Shown: positions 1-7,939, counted from the first letter of the stretch. The stretch: 35,577 nucleotides of DNA from an uncultured Fibrobacter sp. (GCA_946186895.1 CAMHOW010000023.1:1-35577); one strand, 5' to 3'. Numbers and translations are program-made. The notes: generated by a model not told the origin, from the letters alone.

Positions 1-1599
1 AAACCATTCTGTACTGCGTTACGAAGCCATAATCCAAGGATTCACGAACTCCTGGATTGTATACCGTCAGAAAATAGAGATTATGAGTTCTTGGTAAAGA
101 GTATCCAAATAGAAACAGAAATAAAGGGAAATCTGTTTACAAGGAAAGATGATTTGCAAAAATTCGGTAATATTGATGCTTTAGTAAGGGCTTTTAATGG
201 GTCTCTTTATCACAAACATGAAAATCGCAAAATCGAGGAAATAAAGGAAAATTATTATATCAGGGAATATGCCGATTTTTGCGCCGAAATTCTACGTAAA
301 TTGTCGGATTTTACACAATCTGGTGTAAATGGATATCAAACGGCAATTCAACACTGGCTGGATGATCCCCTTAATTCTGTTGATGATGAGCAAAAAATTG
401 AAATTCTCAAAAATCTATTTGTTTCGGATAAAGTTGCATTCATCTATGGTGCCGCAGGCACGGGAAAGTCAACTTTAATTGGCCATATTTCAAAATATTA
501 TTCAAGTGCTATAAAGTTATATCTTGCAGTAACACATCCCGCAATAGAAAACTTAAAAAGAAAAACCCAGAATAACAATGCTGAGTATATGACCATTGAG
601 TCATATTTAAAAAATAAACAGGTTCGTTGCCAATGGGATTTGATAGTTATAGATGAATGTAGCACCGTTAGTAACGAGCAAATGGCTCAAATATTGAACA
701 AATCTACTACGGAATTACTTGTTCTTGTCGGAGATGTTCATCAAATAGAGTCCATTCGTTTTGGGAATTGGTTTGCGGTAGCAGAAAAATTCTTACCTAC
801 ATCATGTATTTATGAACTAACAAATACTTATCGTAGTTCGAATGATGAGTTAAAATTACTTTGGAACCGAGTTCGCAATTACGAAGACTCAATCCAAGAG
901 GTCTTGGATAAAAACGATATGTCGGCAAAATTAGAGGATTTTGATTTCCAATACAATCACGAAGATGAAATAGTACTTTGCCTTAACTATGATGGATTAT
1001 ACGGTATAAATAACATCAATGCATTTCTACAAGGAAAAAATAGAAATGCAACTGTTAGAATAGGGGTTAATACATATAAAGTTGGAGATCCTATTCTTTT
1101 TAACGAATCCAATCGTTTTGCTCCTCTCATATATAATAATATGAAAGGTCGAATAGTAAAATTGTGGGAAAATAAAGAAAACTATTTTTTTGATATTGGT
1201 CTTGAAATTGCAATAGACCAAATCAGTGCAAGAGGATATGATTTTGAATTGCTCTCGACACCAGAAGCAACAACATCAACTATAAGAATTAGAGTGTCGA
1301 AATATCGTAGTACAGATAATGACAACGAACGCATAGAAGATATGGTCCCATTTCAAGTGGCTTATGCAATATCAATCCACAAAGCTCAGGGGCTAGAATA
1401 TGATTCTGTAAAAATTGTTATATCAAATGAAGTGGATGAAAAGATAACGCACAATATTTTCTATACGGCTATTACGCGTGCTAGGAAGAATCTAAAAATT
1501 TATTGGTCTCCTGAAGTAGAAAATAGAGTTATAGAAAGTTTTAAACCGCAAAATAAAGCAAAAGATGTGGCGTTGTTAAAGTTGTTGTATGATTTATAG
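1..1599 (+). CDS. Superfamily-1 DNA/RNA helicase (RecD/UvrD-like), 5' end outside window
   Basis: The frame is open from base 1, so the gene starts upstream of the window; the TTG at 91 is only the first start-like codon inside it. SF1 motifs appear in order: Walker A GAAGTGKST (bases 448-474), Walker B VIDE (about 646-660), the motif III-like stretch LVGDVHQIES, TYRSS, then the C-terminal UvrD_C_2-type motifs SIHKAQGLEYDSV and YTAITRARKNL near the end. This is an ATP-driven nucleic-acid translocase or helicase core. No nuclease domain is visible in the part present, but the N-terminus is missing. The gene is visibly more AT-rich than the downstream housekeeping genes, with many AAA, AAT and ATA codons, which suggests acquisition by transfer. 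It converges on the PIN toxin gene with a 20-base gap. A repair helicase or a defence-island helicase are both possible. Confidence 0.8.
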   Translation, partial: KPFCTALRSHNPRIHELLDCIPSENRDYEFLVKSIQIETEIKGNLFTRKDDLQKFGNIDALVRAFNGSLYHKHENRKIEEIKENYYIREYADFCAEILRKLSDFTQSGVNGYQTAIQHWLDDPLNSVDDEQKIEILKNLFVSDKVAFIYGAAGTGKSTLIGHISKYYSSAIKLYLAVTHPAIENLKRKTQNNNAEYMTIESYLKNKQVRCQWDLIVIDECSTVSNEQMAQILNKSTTELLVLVGDVHQIESIRFGNWFAVAEKFLPTSCIYELTNTYRSSNDELKLLWNRVRNYEDSIQEVLDKNDMSAKLEDFDFQYNHEDEIVLCLNYDGLYGINNINAFLQGKNRNATVRIGVNTYKVGDPILFNESNRFAPLIYNNMKGRIVKLWENKENYFFDIGLEIAIDQISARGYDFELLSTPEATTSTIRIRVSKYRSTDNDNERIEDMVPFQVAYAISIHKAQGLEYDSVKIVISNEVDEKITHNIFYTAITRARKNLKIYWSPEVENRVIESFKPQNKAKDVALLKLLYDL

Positions 1600-1619
1600 G
1601 GTAATAGGAAAATATGAGT

Positions 1620-2141
1620 TTATTGGATTTCCTTTCTCCATTTTGCAATCCGCGTTTCGCATTCTGCTTTAGGCAATCGCATGTTTATGGTCATCAGGGC
1701 TTCCAGGTTCTCCGCAGCTTCCGAAGCCGACAATAATCCATATTCAACGAAATTGTCAAACAGGTAAAGGATGCCGGAGACTTTCACGTTGTCCTTTTCT
1801 GCGGCGGAACGAAGTTTGCCGTCACCCGTCAAAAGCCGTCCATCAACCTTTTTGGCATAATACCAAACGGAGCAATCCGCAATAGATGTGTTGTTTTTGC
1901 TTTTAGATTGCAGAAGCAAAATTTCGCTAAACTCGTCAAAATTAAACGAGGCGACGCCCAACTTTTTCGATTTGATAAACTTCTGAATGATCTGTTGTTG
2001 TTCCGGTCTCTCAATTTCGCTAATTACCAAGTCGGTTGTGCAAATTTCGCAGGGTAGGGCAAAGAACGCTTCCAGCAATTGGACTGAAAGTAAGTCAAAT
2101 ATGACGTTCGCGTCACTGATGACAATCCGTTCTTCAATCAT
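1620..2141 (-). CDS. PIN-domain ribonuclease, probable toxin of a type II toxin-antitoxin pair
   Basis: This 173-residue protein has a PIN-domain layout: an N-terminal beta strand with D10 and N12 (ISDAN), E42 in the SEIE segment, D89 (IADC) and D107 in TGDGKLR. These acidic residues match the metal-binding site of PIN nucleases, which typically cleave RNA. No signal peptide or membrane segment is seen. Its ATG overlaps the stop of the upstream XRE-ImmA gene as ATGA (2138-2141), so the two are translationally coupled with the regulator made first. The pairing of an XRE plus ImmA/IrrE protein with a PIN protein is a recognised toxin-antitoxin arrangement. The toxin role is inferred from family and context. 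Confidence 0.8.
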   Translation of the reverse strand: MIEERIVISDANVIFDLLSVQLLEAFFALPCEICTTDLVISEIERPEQQQIIQKFIKSKKLGVASFNFDEFSEILLLQSKSKNNTSIADCSVWYYAKKVDGRLLTGDGKLRSAAEKDNVKVSGILYLFDNFVEYGLLSASEAAENLEALMTINMRLPKAECETRIAKWRKEIQ

Positions 2142-3193
2142 ACTAGCGCGAGATCCCTACGGACTTGTTCAATGTCCTGATGCAGCAGGCTTGCCGCCTT
2201 GGATATGGTAATGAGTTCCTTGCTCAGCGCCTTATAGACCAGGCTTACGAACCTGGTGGATTCTTCGTCGTGGTATAGCGACATTTCAATGAGGGCCTTG
2301 AATTTCGTCGCCTTGTTTTTCTGGATGCAGAAGGTTCGGTAGCGCTGTTCCGAAATAATGCCGCATTCCTTCGCCTTGTACATGATTGCGTCGCAAGAGA
2401 TTCCGTAACCGAGCTGGATGGCTCTCAGTTCTTGGTACGAGATGTCCCTGCGGGCCTTGCCGAGAATCCGTTTGAGTTCGGGTTCCGGGATAAGCATTTC
2501 GCTTGCGAACAGGTGGCAGAACGACTCTTCTTGTTTTTTTTCGATGGACTTGGGTAGGCGAAGCACGAGGTGCCCGAGTTCGTGAAGCGCGGTAAAGCGT
2601 TTCCGCTCAACGGAAAAAGCCTTGTTCAGAATGACAACATGGAATTTTTCATTGACCAGGCTGCTCATGCCGTCAAAGGATTCCGGGGCGTCGATCTCAA
2701 TAACCTTTATGCCGTGGTTTTCGAGCAGGTCGATTACGTTCACGATGCCAGCGAGACCGAGCCGCCATTCTTTACGGGCAATCGCTGCGGCCATTTTGAC
2801 TTCTTCGGCGGAGTTGGCTCTGATTTGGGGGATAAGGTGTTTCGCGGCAGAGCTGCTGCAGATTTCCTCGATGTTGATGTAGCGTTCCATCAGGTCGGCG
2901 ATGGTTTCGCGGAGGCTGTTCTCCTTTTTCTGCGGGAGCGAGCTCTTTTTGCGGAATCGCACGGAATCCACTTGAACCGTGAAGGGCCTGAAAAAGTAGT
3001 CGATGGGCTGCTCCAATGCCTTGGACAACGCGATGATGACGCCGCTGTTCGGTGCCAACTGGCCGTTTTCGTACTTGGAAATGGCCATTTTCGAGACGAT
3101 GTTCCCCATGGCCGAGCAAAGTTCGTCCATAGAGAGCCCCTTCATGACTCGGGCGTTTTTAAGCCTAGCAGAAAAAATGGAAAGATTTGCCAT
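2138..3193 (-). CDS. XRE-family regulator fused to an ImmA/IrrE-type metallopeptidase (probable antitoxin)
   Basis: This 351-residue protein has an N-terminal helix-turn-helix of XRE type (residues about 8-65, with SKMAISKYENG in the recognition region). A linker leads to an ImmA/IrrE (COG2856) zinc peptidase domain with HELGH at 204-208. A likely third ligand is E222 or E223, ahead of the LFASEMLIP helix. The C-terminal helical part is typical of the family. The start at 3193 is supported by GGAGG (3198-3202 complement), four bases from the ATG. The gene overlaps the PIN gene by four bases. Family knowledge suggests that it represses its own promoter and neutralises the PIN protein; the peptidase may regulate stability or respond to stress. 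An inverted repeat spans its promoter, as expected for autoregulation. Confidence 0.87.
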   Translation of the reverse strand: MANLSIFSARLKNARVMKGLSMDELCSAMGNIVSKMAISKYENGQLAPNSGVIIALSKALEQPIDYFFRPFTVQVDSVRFRKKSSLPQKKENSLRETIADLMERYINIEEICSSSAAKHLIPQIRANSAEEVKMAAAIARKEWRLGLAGIVNVIDLLENHGIKVIEIDAPESFDGMSSLVNEKFHVVILNKAFSVERKRFTALHELGHLVLRLPKSIEKKQEESFCHLFASEMLIPEPELKRILGKARRDISYQELRAIQLGYGISCDAIMYKAKECGIISEQRYRTFCIQKNKATKFKALIEMSLYHDEESTRFVSLVYKALSKELITISKAASLLHQDIEQVRRDLALV

Positions 3194-3205
3194 AGCGCCT
3201 CCGTT

Positions 3206-3242
3206 GTTTACAAATATATATTATTTTATAGAATTTGTAAAC
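3206..3242 (-). promoter_or_regulatory. Promoter of the XRE-PIN operon inside a perfect 10-bp inverted repeat
   Basis: GTTTACAAAT (3206-3215) and ATTTGTAAAC (3233-3242) are perfect inverted copies separated by 17 bases. Read on the minus strand, TTTACA, a 17-base gap and TATATT form a sigma70-like promoter. The same stretch can also be read as TTTA-N19-TATATTTG, close to the Bacteroidetes consensus. Each repeat arm overlaps one promoter element, the geometry expected for autorepression by the XRE protein. The sequence symmetry is seen directly; the regulatory role is inferred. Confidence 0.6.
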
Positions 3243-3309
3243 TAAATGAATTTGCCGCTAAATAAAAAATCAAAATCTTCCTTTCCCCCGATCTGTGATT
3301 GGAAAATTC

Positions 3310-3326
3310 TCTACGCAGTGCGTAGA
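3310..3326. repeat. Short palindrome in the XRE / iorA divergent region
   Basis: TCTACGCA-G-TGCGTAGA is a perfect 8-bp inverted repeat around one base. It lies about 140 bases upstream of iorA and 117 bases upstream of the XRE gene. No T-run follows, so it is not a clear terminator. It may be an operator or a chance hairpin. The rest of the 3243-3417 gap shows nothing recognisable. Confidence 0.35.
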
Positions 3327-3417
3327 AAACCTGCTGTATTTTGGAATAGTTTAACAACCTGTTGAGCAAATCATGACTGCTCTTTCGAAATAGCAGGATG
3401 CCCCCGTCTTTTTTTTC

Positions 3418-3425
3418 TAACTTTG
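3418..3425 (+). promoter_or_regulatory. Possible -7 element of the iorAB promoter
   Basis: TAACTTTG matches the Bacteroidetes-type -7 consensus TAnnTTTG and lies 39 bases before the iorA ATG. No good -33 TTG is found at the expected spacing, so support is weak. The iorA ribosome binding site is AAGGAA just upstream of 3465. Confidence 0.3.
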
Positions 3426-3464
3426 CCATTGCTTGTTTAAGTTTTTGCAAACAAAAGGAACGCT

Positions 3465-5132
3465 ATGCCAGCTTTTGATCCGAATGCGAAAAAGATGCTG
3501 ATTTCGGGAAACGAGGCCATCTCGCTTTCCATGCGCCACTGCAACGTGCAGTTTGCCGCAGGTTACCCGGGTACCCCCTCTACCGAAATCCTCGAGGATT
3601 ATTCTGAACTCGGCGGGTATGCCCAGTGGGCCCCGAACGAGAAGGTCGCCGCCGAAGTGGCCCTGGGTGCAGCCTTTGGCCATGCCCGCAGCGTGGTCAC
3701 CATGAAGATGGTGGGCCTCAACGTGGCAAGCGACGTGCTCTACACCGCGACTTACACGGGCGTGGATGGCGGCATGGTGTGGATTGTTGCTGATGACCCG
3801 GGCCAGGGCAGTTCCCAGAACGAACAGGATACCCGCAACCACGCGAAGGCGTCTGTTTGCCCGATGTTCGAGCCCAGCAACTCGCAGGAAGCCTACGACT
3901 TCTTCCGCATCGCCATGCAGACCAGCGAAAAGTTCAAGATTCCGGTAATCCTCCGCATGACGACCCGCGTGGACCACTCCAAGTCCATCGTGGTGCCGAA
4001 GGAAGAACTCCCGGCGATGGTGCCGAACTTCGAACGCAACATCGCCCAGCACGTGATGGTGCCCGGCTTCTCTAAGCCCGCGGGCCGCAAGCTCCGTGCC
4101 AAGATGGACGAGATGGAAGCCTGGAACGTGGCCGAAGGCCCGAACAAGGTGGAAATGCGCAGCGCCGACATGGGCATTATCGTGAGCGGCATCAGCTACC
4201 ACCATGTGCGTGAAGCCGCCCCGGAAGCAAGCATCCTCAAGCTCGGCATGACCTACCCGCTGCCGATGCAGCTCATCAAGGATTTCGCGAAGAAGTTCGA
4301 AGGCAAGCGCCTGCTCGTGATCGAAGAAAACGACCCGTGGCTCGCCGAGAACATCAAGGCCGCCGGTATCCAGTGCGAAAGCAAGTTCGACCCGATTTTC
4401 CGCTTCGGCGAACTCGACGTGAACCGCGTGCGCCGCATTATCGCTGGCGACAGGAACCCGGATCCGGTTCCGGTCAAGGGCAAGCCGCCTATGCTCTGCC
4501 CGGGCTGCCCGCACCGCAGCTCTTTCGCGGTTCTCAAGGAACTCGACTGCATCGTCTCCGGCGACATCGGCTGCTACACGCTGGCCGCCCTCCCGCCCAT
4601 CAGCGCGATGGACTACATGATTGACATGGGTGCCGCTATCGGCATGGGCATCGGCCTCCGTAACGTGCTCCCGCGCGAACAGGCCAAGAAGGTCGTCTCC
4701 GTGATTGGCGACTCCACCTTCGTGCACAGCGGCATCACGGGCCTCGTGGAAGCGGGCTACAACCGCCCCGACACCGGCCATGTGGTTGTCATTCTCGACA
4801 ACAGCATCACCGCCATGACGGGCCAGCAGGAACACCCGGGTACGGGCCGCCACTTGGACCACAGCCCGGCCTACAAGCTGGACTACGGCGCCATCGCGAA
4901 GACTGCCGGTTTCGACAACGTCTACGAAGTGAACCAGGTCAAGGAACCCGAGGAATTCAAGCGCCTCGTGAAGGAAGCCCTCGAGAAGGACGAGCTCACG
5001 CTCATCGTGGCGAAGAGCCCCTGCATTCTCGCCCTCAAGAGCATCCTCGCCTGGGACAAGGCCAACAAGGAAAAGGCGGAAAAGGCTCTCGCCGAGTCCG
5101 AAGCCGCCGCCAAGAAGAACGGCAACTTTTAA
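3465..5132 (+). CDS. iorA: Indolepyruvate:ferredoxin oxidoreductase, alpha subunit (no C-terminal ferredoxin domain)
   Basis: The 555-residue protein is the thiamine-diphosphate subunit of the enzyme that oxidatively decarboxylates aryl pyruvates to aryl-acetyl-CoA with reduction of ferredoxin, or runs in reverse for aromatic amino acid synthesis from aryl acetates. The N-terminal pyrimidine domain has AAGYPGTPSTEIL. The CPGCPHR motif is at 345-351, the ThDP-binding GDIGCYTL starts at 366, and the DNSITAMTGQQEHPG segment follows. Known IorA proteins usually run past 600 residues and end in a two-cluster 4Fe-4S domain. Here the protein ends after a KSPC segment with a Lys/Glu/Ala-rich tail, and no CxxCxxC repeats are present. 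The ATG at 3465 has AAGGAA upstream. It is followed 12 bases later by iorB, so the two form an operon. Confidence 0.93.
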   Translation: MPAFDPNAKKMLISGNEAISLSMRHCNVQFAAGYPGTPSTEILEDYSELGGYAQWAPNEKVAAEVALGAAFGHARSVVTMKMVGLNVASDVLYTATYTGVDGGMVWIVADDPGQGSSQNEQDTRNHAKASVCPMFEPSNSQEAYDFFRIAMQTSEKFKIPVILRMTTRVDHSKSIVVPKEELPAMVPNFERNIAQHVMVPGFSKPAGRKLRAKMDEMEAWNVAEGPNKVEMRSADMGIIVSGISYHHVREAAPEASILKLGMTYPLPMQLIKDFAKKFEGKRLLVIEENDPWLAENIKAAGIQCESKFDPIFRFGELDVNRVRRIIAGDRNPDPVPVKGKPPMLCPGCPHRSSFAVLKELDCIVSGDIGCYTLAALPPISAMDYMIDMGAAIGMGIGLRNVLPREQAKKVVSVIGDSTFVHSGITGLVEAGYNRPDTGHVVVILDNSITAMTGQQEHPGTGRHLDHSPAYKLDYGAIAKTAGFDNVYEVNQVKEPEEFKRLVKEALEKDELTLIVAKSPCILALKSILAWDKANKEKAEKALAESEAAAKKNGNF

Positions 5133-5144
5133 GGAGAAGTTTTT

Positions 5145-5618
5145 ATGAGCGTAGTTAACGTGAAATTTGCCGGCCTCGGTGGCACAGGCGTTATCAAGGC
5201 GAGCGACGTGATGGCGGAACTCGTGTTCGAACAGGGTTACGACGTGAAGAAGGCCGAAGTGCACGGCATGAGCCAGCGCGGCGGTTCCATCGCTTCTGAC
5301 GTCCGCTTTGCGAAGGGCGAAGAGGTGCAGTCCCCGATGATCCCGACGGGCGAAGCCGACTACCTGGTGGTATTCGACGAGACGCAGGTCGTGGTGAACG
5401 AGGCCTTCCTCAAGCAGGGCGGCGTGCTCCTCACTCCGGCGGACATCGATGTCTCGAAGCTCGAGAACGTGAAGGCACTGAACGTCGCGATGCTCGGCAA
5501 GCTTAGCAAGCATTTCGACTTCACTGTGGAACAGTGGACGGTCGCCCTGAACAAGCTCTTCGCCGAAAAGTTCCACGAGGGAAACAAGAAGGCCTTCATG
5601 CTTGGCCGCGAAGGTTAA
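5145..5618 (+). CDS. iorB: Indolepyruvate:ferredoxin oxidoreductase, beta (gamma-type) subunit
   Basis: The 157-residue protein belongs to the gamma domain family of 2-oxoacid:ferredoxin oxidoreductases. The N-terminal FAGLGGTGVIKASDV is the expected glycine-rich nucleotide/CoA-side motif, followed by EVHGMSQRGGSI, which is strongly conserved in IorB. It is a little shorter than the usual 190 or so residues, missing the C-terminal end rather than the core. AAGGAG lies just upstream of the ATG, in a 12-base gap after iorA. It forms the functional complex with IorA in the cytoplasm. Confidence 0.92.
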   Translation: MSVVNVKFAGLGGTGVIKASDVMAELVFEQGYDVKKAEVHGMSQRGGSIASDVRFAKGEEVQSPMIPTGEADYLVVFDETQVVVNEAFLKQGGVLLTPADIDVSKLENVKALNVAMLGKLSKHFDFTVEQWTVALNKLFAEKFHEGNKKAFMLGREG

Positions 5619-5651
5619 CTTGAACAGCCTGGCAATTGGTGTAGAAATGTC

Positions 5652-5672
5652 ATCCCCCGCTTGACGGGGGAT
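5652..5672 (+). repeat. GTCATCCCC-type intergenic palindrome after iorB
   Basis: ATCCCCCG-CTTGA-CGGGGGAT is a perfect 8-bp stem, preceded by GTC and followed by CTCCTTTT. The same unit occurs at 34654-34678 (GTCATCCCCG ... CGGGGATCTCC), so it is a dispersed intergenic repeat. With its short T-run it may also end the iorAB transcript. Confidence 0.7.
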
Positions 5673-5704
5673 CTCCTTTTGAAGTGAAATGTAGGTACGT
5701 TTAT

Positions 5705-7780
5705 ATGAAGCAACTGTTGGGAAATTTTTTTAGTAGATTGGGCAGGGCGTTAGCGCCTTTCCAGAGTATTATTTTGATTTCCCTGGCGGCGTGGGTAACC
5801 CATATCGTTTTGCGGGTATTGTTGCTGTTCCGTAGTAACCCCTACGGATTTCCCTTCGTTAGCAAGCCGGACTGGTTTATTTTCCATGCAGTCTGCCTTG
5901 ACTTCATGTGGATTGTGAATGCCCTGGTGGTGTTCCTGGTCTTGGGTGTACTTGCAAGTTTTCTTGTTTCCAAGATTGCAAAAAGTCCCGATTCCGGCAG
6001 CCTCTCGGTGGTCGCGAAAGTCACGACCGTCCTCTATGCGGTCTTTCACAGTGTAATCCTTCTTCTTACGCTTCTTGATAACGAGACTCAGCGGTTCCTG
6101 GGCGGTCATCTGACATTTGGGCTGGTGGACACCTACAAGGATACTTCATCCATTATCGTGTTCTACGACTACGTAGCCAACGACCTGTCTGTTCCGTACT
6201 TGCAGTTTGTGGTGTTGGCGCTGATGTTGCCTGCGACCTATGGACTTTATCGGCTGTTCCGCAAGTGGTACCGCCTGCGGGCCGGTGACGCCAGCGGCAA
6301 CCGTTTCTACCTGAAAAAGTCCGTCATCGCCATGGTGGCTTTTTACATTGCCTCTTACGCCTTTGTCTACTTTATCTGGACGGGTAACGCTCGCATGACA
6401 AAGCTTCGTCCGGTTGTTTCGCTGATTTACAACGATTTGTTTGTGACTCAAAAGACGGGTGGGCTTACCGAAGCGGAATTGGCAAATTATCGCACATCTT
6501 ACCAGAACCTTTGGCAAAAAGTAGAAGGTGATTCCCTGTGGCAATTTGTGGACAGTGATGCGGGCAACCATTTGCCCCTTTATCGCGTGCCGACACAGGC
6601 CCTTTTGAATAGTGAATCGCTGAAATCCCAGCGTGAAAAAAAGCCCAATTTCATCCTGGTCCTCATGGAATCCCAGCGAGGCTTCAATACGGGCTTTATG
6701 AACCCGCAGATCCAGCCATCGCCTACGCCCTTTATGGATTCCTTGGCGGCCCATTCCCACGTGTGGCTGCGCATGCATACTAGCGGCGTTCCTACCACGG
6801 GTGGCGTGCTTTCTACCCATATTGGCATCCCGCATCATTCCCGCCTGGCTGAGGCTACTGACCTGGCTCACGTGACGCTTCCTAGCTTTGTCTCGGTTCT
6901 TACGGAAAACGGTTACAGCACCCACTACATGTCGGCAGCAGACCCCGCTTGGGATAATCTGGGCGTTTGGATGGCTAAATGGTATACCGCCCAGCATTAC
7001 AATCGCGAACGCGAAGACGACTCCACCTTTATGGATCACGCCATCGAATATGTGCGGGATACCCTTTCTAAGGAGGGTAAGCCTTTCTTGGCCACCCTCA
7101 TGACTCGTTCCAACCATTACCCCTTCAATTTTGCGGCGGGTATGACCGACGAGCAAAAGAACAGGCCCTTGCAAGAGCGTATCAACGTGACCATGAACTA
7201 TGCCGACCGGCAGCTGGCCCGCTTTATCCGTGCCGTCGAAAATGAGGAATGGTACAAGAACACCTATGTCATCGTGATGGCGGATCACGGATTCCCCCTG
7301 GGCGAAAATGGGGTTTCTACCATGAATGGTGGCGGTTTTTCAAACGTGAGTTGGATCCCCTTCTTTATCCATGGGCAGGGCCTGGACGCCACCCTCGATA
7401 CCACTACGGCAGCCCAGATAGACATTGCCCCCACGGTGCTTGAACTTGCCGGTTTTGCCGTTCCCAACATTTTTATGGGTCACAACCTTTTGCGCGGTAC
7501 TTTCCAGGATAGCGTCGAAGATTCTACTTCAGCACCTTTGCCGGTGGTAGTTAATGGACTTTCTCTGGGTGCTTATTCCGGTTATTCGGCAATCGGCCTT
7601 GGCGGTTACCGTTTTGTTGCCAAATACCCCTCTTTTGACGAAATGTACCTCTTTGCTGATGGGGATACACGTCAAGAAAACGAGCTTTCCGCGGCACGTC
7701 CCCAAGACGTCGCCACCCTGAAGGCGACCCTCGACACCCTTGTCAAAATTTCGGACTATTCCCTAGAAAAGGGACTATAG
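5705..7780 (+). CDS. LtaS/OpgB-like membrane phosphoglycerol transferase (sulfatase superfamily)
   Basis: The protein has about 691 residues. The N-terminal 230 or so contain five hydrophobic segments, followed by a large extracytoplasmic alkaline phosphatase/sulfatase fold. Visible active-site elements are E322 in LVLMES, T364/T365 in GVPTTGGVL as candidate nucleophile, and D527-H528 in VMADHGFPLG. This is the LtaS layout of five TMs plus a sulfatase domain. Such enzymes move phosphoglycerol or a similar group from a lipid onto an envelope glycan or lipid. In a Gram-negative cell the acceptor could be a periplasmic glucan, a glycolipid or LPS; it cannot be told from sequence. A GTG at 5684 is in frame, but the ATG at 5705 gives the better hydrophobic start; neither has a strong ribosome binding site. 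It appears monocistronic. Confidence 0.78.
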   Translation: MKQLLGNFFSRLGRALAPFQSIILISLAAWVTHIVLRVLLLFRSNPYGFPFVSKPDWFIFHAVCLDFMWIVNALVVFLVLGVLASFLVSKIAKSPDSGSLSVVAKVTTVLYAVFHSVILLLTLLDNETQRFLGGHLTFGLVDTYKDTSSIIVFYDYVANDLSVPYLQFVVLALMLPATYGLYRLFRKWYRLRAGDASGNRFYLKKSVIAMVAFYIASYAFVYFIWTGNARMTKLRPVVSLIYNDLFVTQKTGGLTEAELANYRTSYQNLWQKVEGDSLWQFVDSDAGNHLPLYRVPTQALLNSESLKSQREKKPNFILVLMESQRGFNTGFMNPQIQPSPTPFMDSLAAHSHVWLRMHTSGVPTTGGVLSTHIGIPHHSRLAEATDLAHVTLPSFVSVLTENGYSTHYMSAADPAWDNLGVWMAKWYTAQHYNREREDDSTFMDHAIEYVRDTLSKEGKPFLATLMTRSNHYPFNFAAGMTDEQKNRPLQERINVTMNYADRQLARFIRAVENEEWYKNTYVIVMADHGFPLGENGVSTMNGGGFSNVSWIPFFIHGQGLDATLDTTTAAQIDIAPTVLELAGFAVPNIFMGHNLLRGTFQDSVEDSTSAPLPVVVNGLSLGAYSGYSAIGLGGYRFVAKYPSFDEMYLFADGDTRQENELSAARPQDVATLKATLDTLVKISDYSLEKGL

Positions 7781-7796
7781 TGTGATAATTGTCACG
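7781..7796. promoter_or_regulatory. CRP/FNR-family-like binding site upstream of the GH5 gene
   Basis: TGTGA-TAATTG-TCACG matches the CRP consensus TGTGA-N6-TCACA in 9 of 10 arm positions. It begins directly after the stop codon of the previous gene and is about 145 bases upstream of the GH5 start. A second palindrome, AAACAATTGTTT, lies at 7822-7833. No regulator gene is in the window, so this is only a candidate site. Confidence 0.35.
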
Positions 7797-7939
7797 AAAT
7801 GTTCCAGATAGGGTTCAAAGTAAACAATTGTTTTCTGCAGAAACCGCATTTTTTTCATACAATTGCGCAGTTTTGGGTATAAAAGGTTATTTTTTACCAT
7901 AAAGACGCGGGACAGGTAATTTGCCCTGGAGGATTGGTT

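Noticed and set aside
2570..3265. 231-residue plus-strand frame over the XRE gene
   Set aside because: Antisense to a gene with clear HTH and HELGH motifs; no ribosome binding site or recognisable domain.
3226..3450. 74-residue minus-strand frame in the XRE / iorA gap
   Set aside because: No ribosome binding site; it overlaps the promoters of both flanking genes and has no recognisable sequence.
3417..5576. 719-residue open frame on the minus strand over iorA and iorB
   Set aside because: It lies wholly antisense to two strongly conserved genes. Its His/Ala/Arg-rich composition is typical of a shadow frame of codon-biased DNA, and it has no domain.
5684..5704. GTG at 5684 as the start of the LtaS-like gene
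   Set aside because: It has no ribosome binding site and adds seven polar residues before the hydrophobic start; the ATG at 5705 is preferred, though not proven.
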